A stretch of 18,337 nt of DNA from JAAYDY01 sp964500225 (GTDB taxonomy: Bacteria > Planctomycetota > Phycisphaerae > FEN-1346 > JAACEH01). Both the position numbers and the translations under genes were made by a program. This document shows positions 14,578-18,337 of this stretch, piece by piece; positions within the stretch are counted from its first letter, which is position 1, and each line of letters opens with the position of its first letter. The notes below the pieces were generated by a model. The model searched no databases and had not been told where the DNA came from. It saw only the letters and a program-made list of their open reading frames with translations. The DNA lies in assembly GCA_964500225.1 (NCBI GenBank), contig CAZCOA010000049.1, positions 1 through 18,337 on the forward strand, given 5' to 3'.

Positions 14578-14794
14578 CCATTCTGCCGTTCCGGGCCGGG
14601 GCTCCCATCAACCTATGACCAGAGCCTGCTGCGCGAGATGAAGACGGGACACACGCCCGCTGCCGGGTGATGCGCCGATAATTCACGCAATCCCCGGCCC
14701 CTGGTGGAGGTTACATAACAATAGGGCCTTGTCGGTTCGACGCAAGGGCATCGGACCATGCCGAGGGGGCCATAGGCGATCACGGGAGGCAGCC
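14578..14794 (+). other. Intergenic region between aldolase and TIM-barrel hydrolase genes
   Basis: These 217 bp hold no clear gene. The frame of the aldolase stays open past its TAG until TGA at 14668-14670 and reads rather protein-like (TYDQSLLREMKTG). An AT-rich island, TTACATAACAATA at 14711-14723, could be part of a promoter for the next gene, but no matching -35 element was found. No terminator with a T-run is seen. Confidence 0.35.
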
Positions 14795-16096
14795 ATGAAG
14801 CAGATAGGTGCGGTTGCGTTGGTTTGTGTCGCGATCTTGGCCGGCGCTGCGGCCGTAAAAAACGCCGTGGTTGCCCAGGACCGTTCAACCGGAGGAGCGG
14901 CGATGGATAAGTCTGACGGCAAGAGCCCTTATGCCAAGTGGAAGAACGGCCCTTCCACGCAACCCAACTTCTTCCCCATTGCCGTGTGGTGCCAGGCGCC
15001 CAGGAACGCCCCGCGCTTCAAGGCCATTGGCATCAACATTTACCTCGGCCTGTTCGGCGGGCCGGAGGAGAAGGACCTGGAGGAACTAAAGAAGCATGGC
15101 ATGCCGGTGATCTGCGACTTGAACGAGGTCGGCATGAAGCACAGGAACGATCCGATCATCATCGGCTGGATGCACGGCGACGAGCCTGACAATGCCCAGG
15201 ACATGAAGTCCTATTGGAAGAACGACGCCGACGCGGCCAACAAGGCATGGCCCGGCACGGCCATGAAAACCCTTCAGCAGTGGGGCGCCTACGGGCCGCC
15301 GATTCCCCCCGCCGAGATCGTCGCCAACTATAAGCGCATCCGCAAGGCCGACCCGACAAGGCCGGTGCTATTGAACCTCGGCCAAGGCGTGGCTTACGAG
15401 AGCTACAAAGGCCGCGGCATTCGCAGCGGCAAACTCGAAGACTATCCCGAATACATGAAGGGCTGCGACCTGGTGTCGTTTGACATCTACCCGGTGGTCC
15501 ACGACAAGCCCGAGGTCAAGGGCAAGCTGGAATATGTGCCGCGCGGCGTGGACCGGCTTCGCGAGTGGGGCAAGGGCGAGAAGATCGTCTGGAATTGCAT
15601 CGAGTGCACGCACATCAGCAACCCGCCGGCACTGCCGACGGTCGGCGAAATTCGTGCCGAGGTCTGGATGAGCCTGATCCACGGCAGCCAGGGCCTGATC
15701 TACTTTGTCCACGAGTTCAAACCCAGTTTCATCGAGGCCGGCATCTTCGCTCATCCCGAGATCGCCAAGGGCGTCGGTGAGATCAACAAACAGATTCACG
15801 AGTTGGCCCCGGTTCTGAACTCCCGCACCGTGGACAACGGGGCCGCGGTCGCCTCCAGCAACGCCGACGTCCCGGTGGACATCATGGTCAAACAACACGG
15901 CGGCGCGACATACCTGTTTGCCGTAGCCATGCGCAACGCCGATACGAAAGCGGCCTTCCGTGTCAAGGGGCTCCCCGACAAGGCCAAGGCCGAGGTGCTC
16001 GGCGAGGGGCGCACCATCAACGTCGAGAACGGCAAGTTCGAGGACGCCTTCACGGGCTACGCCGTTCACCTCTACAAGATTACCGCCCAGAAGTGA
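14795..16096 (+). CDS. Secreted TIM-barrel glycoside-hydrolase-like protein
   Basis: A 433-residue exported protein. The ATG at 14795 is preceded by GGGAGG (14784-14789, 5 nt spacing) and opens a signal peptide (hydrophobic residues 5-24, cleavage after AVVA near residue 30). The mature part looks like a beta/alpha barrel of the clan GH-A type: FFPIAVWCQ opens the barrel, GINIYLGLFGG and GMPVICDLNEVG follow strands, GWMHGDEPDNAQ puts a Gly-Asp-Glu-Pro at the expected acid/base position (Glu130), VSFDIYPVV follows, and KIVWNCIECTH offers Glu270 as nucleophile. LIHGSQGLIYFVHEF fits a late barrel strand. A C-terminal beta domain (about 355-433, DIMVKQHGGATYLFAVAMRN) completes it. I cannot name a GH family. 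With the GH123-like protein it suggests external polysaccharide breakdown. It ends at a long hairpin shared with convergent hcp. Confidence 0.65.
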   Translation: MKQIGAVALVCVAILAGAAAVKNAVVAQDRSTGGAAMDKSDGKSPYAKWKNGPSTQPNFFPIAVWCQAPRNAPRFKAIGINIYLGLFGGPEEKDLEELKKHGMPVICDLNEVGMKHRNDPIIIGWMHGDEPDNAQDMKSYWKNDADAANKAWPGTAMKTLQQWGAYGPPIPPAEIVANYKRIRKADPTRPVLLNLGQGVAYESYKGRGIRSGKLEDYPEYMKGCDLVSFDIYPVVHDKPEVKGKLEYVPRGVDRLREWGKGEKIVWNCIECTHISNPPALPTVGEIRAEVWMSLIHGSQGLIYFVHEFKPSFIEAGIFAHPEIAKGVGEINKQIHELAPVLNSRTVDNGAAVASSNADVPVDIMVKQHGGATYLFAVAMRNADTKAAFRVKGLPDKAKAEVLGEGRTINVENGKFEDAFTGYAVHLYKITAQK

Positions 16097-16132
16097 CTGC
16101 CCGTTGCCGGGCGGTCGTTCATGCCCAGAAAT

Positions 16133-16175
16133 CCGCGAGGCGAGAGACCTTCGCTCGAAGGTTCTCGCCTCGCGG
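16133..16175. terminator. Long bidirectional terminator hairpin between convergent genes
   Basis: A 13-bp perfect outer stem (CCGCGAGGCGAGA at 16133-16145 with 16163-16175) continues, after a single bulged G, into a 5-bp inner stem (ACCTT at 16147-16151 with AAGGT at 16158-16162) around a CGCTCG loop. It lies 36 bp after the hydrolase stop and 36 bp beyond the hcp stop on the other strand, so it can end transcripts from both sides. There is no long T-run on either strand. Confidence 0.7.
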
Positions 16176-16211
16176 TGTCTGGCCGTCCGTCGCTCGGGCG
16201 GCCGCGGGCGA

Positions 16212-17879
16212 TCAGCCCAGCATGGCCGCCAGGTCCGCCTCCGGGGTCGTGATGGGCGTCAGGTGAAACTTCTCCACCAGCACATTCAGCACGTTCGGCC
16301 CCACGAATGCCGGCAGGCTTGGGCCGATCCGCATGTTCCGGATGCCCAAATGCAGCAGCGTCAGCAGGATGCACACGGCCTTCTGCTCGTACCAGCTCAG
16401 CACGAGGCTTAGCGGCAGGTCGTTCACGCCGCAGTGGAACGCCTTGGCCAGCGCCACGGCGATCTGGATCGCGCTATAGGCGTCGTTGCACTGTCCGCAA
16501 TCCAGCAACCGCGGAATCCCGCCGATGTCGCCGAAGTCGAGCTTGTTGAAACGATACTTCCCGCACGCGAGCGTCAGGATCACGCAGTCTTGGGGCACTT
16601 TCTGGGCCAGCTCCGTGTAGTAGTTGCGTCCCGGTTTGGCGCCGTCGCAGCCGCCGATCAGGAAAAACCGGCGAATCTTGCCGGCCTTGACCGCCTCGAT
16701 CACCTTGTCGGCCACGCTCATGACCGTATTCCGCGCGAACCCGATCGTGATGGTCTTCGGTTCGGCGTCCGTGGCGAATCCGGGGGCCGCCAGCGCCGCC
16801 TCGATCACCGCGGTGAAGTCCTTCTTCCCGTCGGGACCGGATGGAATGTGCGTCACGCCCGGCCACGCCACCAAGCCGGTCGTGAAGATGCGGCCCTTGT
16901 AGCTCTCCTTCGGCTTCTGGATGCAGTTGGTCGTCATCAGGATCGCCCCGGGAAACGCGTCGAACTCTTTCTGCTGGTCCTGCCACGCGCCGCCGTAGTT
17001 GCCCACCAGATGCTTGTGCTTCTTCAACTCCGGGTACGCCAGGCACGGCAGCATCTCGCCGTGCGTATAGACGTTGATGCCCTTGCCCTCGGTCTGCTCC
17101 AGCAGCATCTTGAGGTCTTTCAGATCGTGACCCGAGACGACAATGCACTTGCCCTTGATTGGCGTCACGCGGACCTGCGTCGGCTCCGGATGGCCGTAGG
17201 CGCTCGTGTTCGCCCTGTCGAGCATCTCCATGACCCTCAGGTTCACCTCGCCCACCCGCAGGGCCATGCCTACCAGCGCATCGACGTCCGACGGATTGCC
17301 CGCCAGAAAGTCCAGGGCCTCGTGGATAAAGGCGTACACGCCGTCGTCTTCCACGCCGAGCATGCAGGCGTGATGAGCATAGGCGGCCATGCCTTTCAGC
17401 CCATAGGTGACCAGTTCCTGAAGCCCCGCCACGTCGGCGCCCAGGCCGTCCAGCCGCTTCTTGATGCTCAGCGACTCGCCCTGGCGGACCATTTCGGCGA
17501 CGCTCGCCGCCGGCCTCAGTGCCGCGTCGGCGCCCGATGGCGATTCAGGTCTTGTGCCCTGCTTGCGGCAAGCGTCTTCGTAGGCGGTCCGCACTTTGTC
17601 TTTCACGGCCGCACCGCGGCGAATCGTTTCTGCCAGACGCTCCGGATCGAAGTCCACGTTCGTCACGGTTGCAAACAGCGCCTCGACGACAAATCGGTCG
17701 GCCTCCCCCGGCCTGACGCCCACCTTGCGGGCCCGATACGCGTACTGGCCGACCCCCTCGGCCACGTGGATCAGCAGATCCTGAAGCGCCGCCGCGTCCG
17801 GCGTCTTGCCACACACCCCCTGAACCGTACACCCGGCGCCCTTGGCCGTCTGTTCACACTGGTAGCAGAACATGCTCAT
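16212..17879 (-). CDS. hcp: Hybrid cluster protein (hydroxylamine / NO reductase)
   Basis: Cytoplasmic iron-sulfur protein of 555 residues that reduces hydroxylamine to ammonia in vitro and is thought to reduce NO to N2O during nitrosative stress. The N-terminal cluster motif is C5-x2-C8-x8-C17-x5-C23, the anaerobic-type [4Fe-4S] arrangement. All hybrid-cluster ligands can be placed with the family spacing: His251 (VSGHDLKDL), Glu275 (HGEMLPCLAY), Cys319 (MTTNCIQKP), Cys411, the persulfide Cys (IGGCDGAKPG), Cys439 (LACGKYRFNKLD), Cys464 (CGQCNDAYSAIQIA), and Glu498 with Lys500 (WYEQKAV). Three in-frame ATGs cluster at the start; that at 17879 lies 8 nt from AGGAG (17888-17892), against 2 nt for 17885. 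No hcr-type reductase gene adjoins it. Expression is probably induced by an NO-responsive CRP/FNR regulator, as a matching box and -10 element sit upstream. Confidence 0.97.
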   Translation of the reverse strand: MSMFCYQCEQTAKGAGCTVQGVCGKTPDAAALQDLLIHVAEGVGQYAYRARKVGVRPGEADRFVVEALFATVTNVDFDPERLAETIRRGAAVKDKVRTAYEDACRKQGTRPESPSGADAALRPAASVAEMVRQGESLSIKKRLDGLGADVAGLQELVTYGLKGMAAYAHHACMLGVEDDGVYAFIHEALDFLAGNPSDVDALVGMALRVGEVNLRVMEMLDRANTSAYGHPEPTQVRVTPIKGKCIVVSGHDLKDLKMLLEQTEGKGINVYTHGEMLPCLAYPELKKHKHLVGNYGGAWQDQQKEFDAFPGAILMTTNCIQKPKESYKGRIFTTGLVAWPGVTHIPSGPDGKKDFTAVIEAALAAPGFATDAEPKTITIGFARNTVMSVADKVIEAVKAGKIRRFFLIGGCDGAKPGRNYYTELAQKVPQDCVILTLACGKYRFNKLDFGDIGGIPRLLDCGQCNDAYSAIQIAVALAKAFHCGVNDLPLSLVLSWYEQKAVCILLTLLHLGIRNMRIGPSLPAFVGPNVLNVLVEKFHLTPITTPEADLAAMLG

Positions 17880-17887
17880 GTTCATTT

Positions 17888-17892
17888 CTCCT
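17888..17892 (-). promoter_or_regulatory. Ribosome-binding site of hcp
   Basis: AGGAG on the minus strand lies 8 nt before the ATG at 17879 and only 2 nt before the ATG at 17885. This spacing decides the start as MSMFCYQCEQ. Confidence 0.8.
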
Positions 17893-17926
17893 GAAAAGGT
17901 TCCGATGACCTCGGCCTGCCGTTCCA

Positions 17927-17932
17927 ATTATG
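17927..17932 (-). promoter_or_regulatory. -10 element of the hcp promoter
   Basis: CATAAT, read on the minus strand from 17932 to 17927, matches TATAAT at 5 of 6 bases. It predicts a start site near 17920 and a leader of about 41 nt. There is no -35 match, as expected for a promoter that needs an activator bound at -41.5. Confidence 0.7.
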
Positions 17933-17954
17933 CCGAAATTCCCGTTCGCGGGCC

Positions 17955-17968
17955 TTGACGTAGATCAA
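17955..17968 (-). promoter_or_regulatory. DNR/NnrR/FNR-type activator box upstream of hcp
   Basis: On the minus strand the site reads TTGATCTACGTCAA, a perfect match to TTGAT-N4-GTCAA, the known box of DNR/NNR regulators, and one base from the FNR box TTGAT-N4-ATCAA. Its centre (17961.5) is 41.5 bp upstream of the start site predicted from the CATAAT element, the class II position for CRP/FNR-family activators. NO-responsive members of this family control hcp in many bacteria. Which regulator acts here cannot be told from the window. Confidence 0.75.
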
Positions 17969-18212
17969 TTTCGCCGCGTTTTCTCCGATAGACTGACGGC
18001 GGAGGAACCCCCTGGACGGATGACGGACCACAACAAAGCATGGACCAGCGGACTGATCTTGGACTCCAGACGGGTGGAGCAATGCGCGGTGCTTCGCAGT
18101 TGGAGTCACGGAGCATCTCCTCCATCGGGTGGCAGCAAATCCGCAAGACTGCTCTGGCGATCATCCACGATGATGCCGGCCAAAAAGTGGCCTGCGAGGC
18201 GGCAACCGGGAG
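17969..18212. other. Intergenic region beyond the hcp promoter, no gene supported
   Basis: Open frames of up to 88 codons exist on both strands, but none has a convincing ribosome-binding site, recognisable motif or normal amino-acid composition. A loosely paired GACTCC (18063-18068) and GGAGTC (18102-18107) could be a weak stem. I see no RNA gene here. Confidence 0.4.
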
Positions 18213-18215
18213 ATC

Positions 18216-18337
18216 ATGCTTTCAGGCCGCGTCCTGTGCTGCGCCGTCTGCGGCTACGCCGTCACGGGCGAGAGCCATCGCCGCAGACTCTGCTCGGCCA
18301 GACTGAAAGCGCAACTGGCGGAGGGGGGGCGGCAGGT
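18216..18337 (+). pseudogene. Possible fragment of a recombinase-type zinc ribbon, running off the window
   Basis: From about 18174 to the window end one forward frame is open and includes MLSGRVLCCAVCGYAVTGES. The pattern leu-ser-gly, hydrophobic, C-x2-C-G, then a basic stretch with another Cys (RRLCSARLKAQ) resembles the zinc-ribbon domain of large serine recombinases, which sits well inside that protein. Here a TGA at 18171-18173 cuts off the upstream part and no ribosome-binding site is present, so this would be a decayed or internally broken copy. The evidence is one short motif; a chance match is quite possible. Confidence 0.25.

Noticed and set aside
16434..17894. A 486-codon plus-strand open frame opposite hcp
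   Set aside because: hcp on the minus strand is certain from its complete set of cluster ligands; the plus-strand frame is its complement and has an unusual His/Arg/Val-rich composition.
18040..18306. An 88-codon plus-strand open frame upstream of hcp
   Set aside because: It has no ribosome-binding site, its composition is low-complexity Ala/Arg/Ser in the second half, and it overlaps another frame with a better motif.
1..18337. CRISPR array, tRNA or rRNA genes, insertion-sequence ends
   Set aside because: I looked for regularly spaced repeats, cloverleaf-like segments with CCA-type ends, conserved rRNA stretches and paired terminal repeats around transposase frames, and found none.

Overview
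The window is GC-rich, gene-dense bacterial DNA. It holds many secreted or membrane-anchored proteins (an outer-membrane barrel with a coiled-coil neck, FG-GAP/VCBS and PQQ-type beta-propellers, two glycoside-hydrolase-like proteins) and a hybrid cluster protein of the CxxC-x8-C-x5-C type found mainly in anaerobes. This mix best fits an anaerobic or facultative member of the Planctomycetota (Phycisphaerae-like). That placement is inference from gene content: no rRNA or other phylogenetic marker is present.

Layout. The left edge carries the last 22 codons of an unknown gene, followed by two strong GC hairpins. A DcaP/porin-like outer-membrane protein (503-1882) comes next, with its own terminator. 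A large secreted GH123/DUF4091-like protein follows (2127-4901). After 99 bp with a possible promoter comes a compact same-strand run of four genes: a secreted VCBS-repeat protein (5001-6902), a membrane-anchored double PQQ beta-propeller (6940-9681), a dikinase with ATP-grasp and swivelling-His domains (9657-12443, overlapping the propeller gene by 25 bp) and an EMC3/TMCO1 (DUF106)-like protein of the Oxa1/YidC superfamily (12448-13287, 4 bp after the dikinase). A stand-alone DRE-TIM aldolase/lyase (13579-14577) and a secreted TIM-barrel hydrolase-like protein (14795-16096) follow, each after an intergenic gap. A long hairpin separates the latter from the convergent hcp gene (16212-17879, minus strand).

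How the genes may work together. The four-gene run joins two envelope beta-propeller proteins, a soluble phosphotransferase of unknown substrate and a putative membrane insertase/chaperone. The overlap and 4-bp gap imply co-translation, but no joint function can be read from sequence alone. The two hydrolase-like proteins and the porin fit a polysaccharide-degrading, envelope-rich lifestyle. hcp is a separate NO/nitrosative-stress unit: a perfect match to the TTGAT-N4-GTCAA box of DNR/NnrR-type CRP/FNR regulators lies exactly 41.5 bp upstream of the start site predicted from a CATAAT -10 element.

Best candidates for something undescribed are the dikinase (a PPDK-like ATP-binding half joined to a rifampin-phosphotransferase-like rest, with no PEP-binding barrel), the bacterial EMC3-like protein with a large extracytoplasmic insert, and the operon that couples them. 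The right edge (about 18000-18337) has no convincing gene, apart from a possible recombinase zinc-ribbon fragment running off the window.
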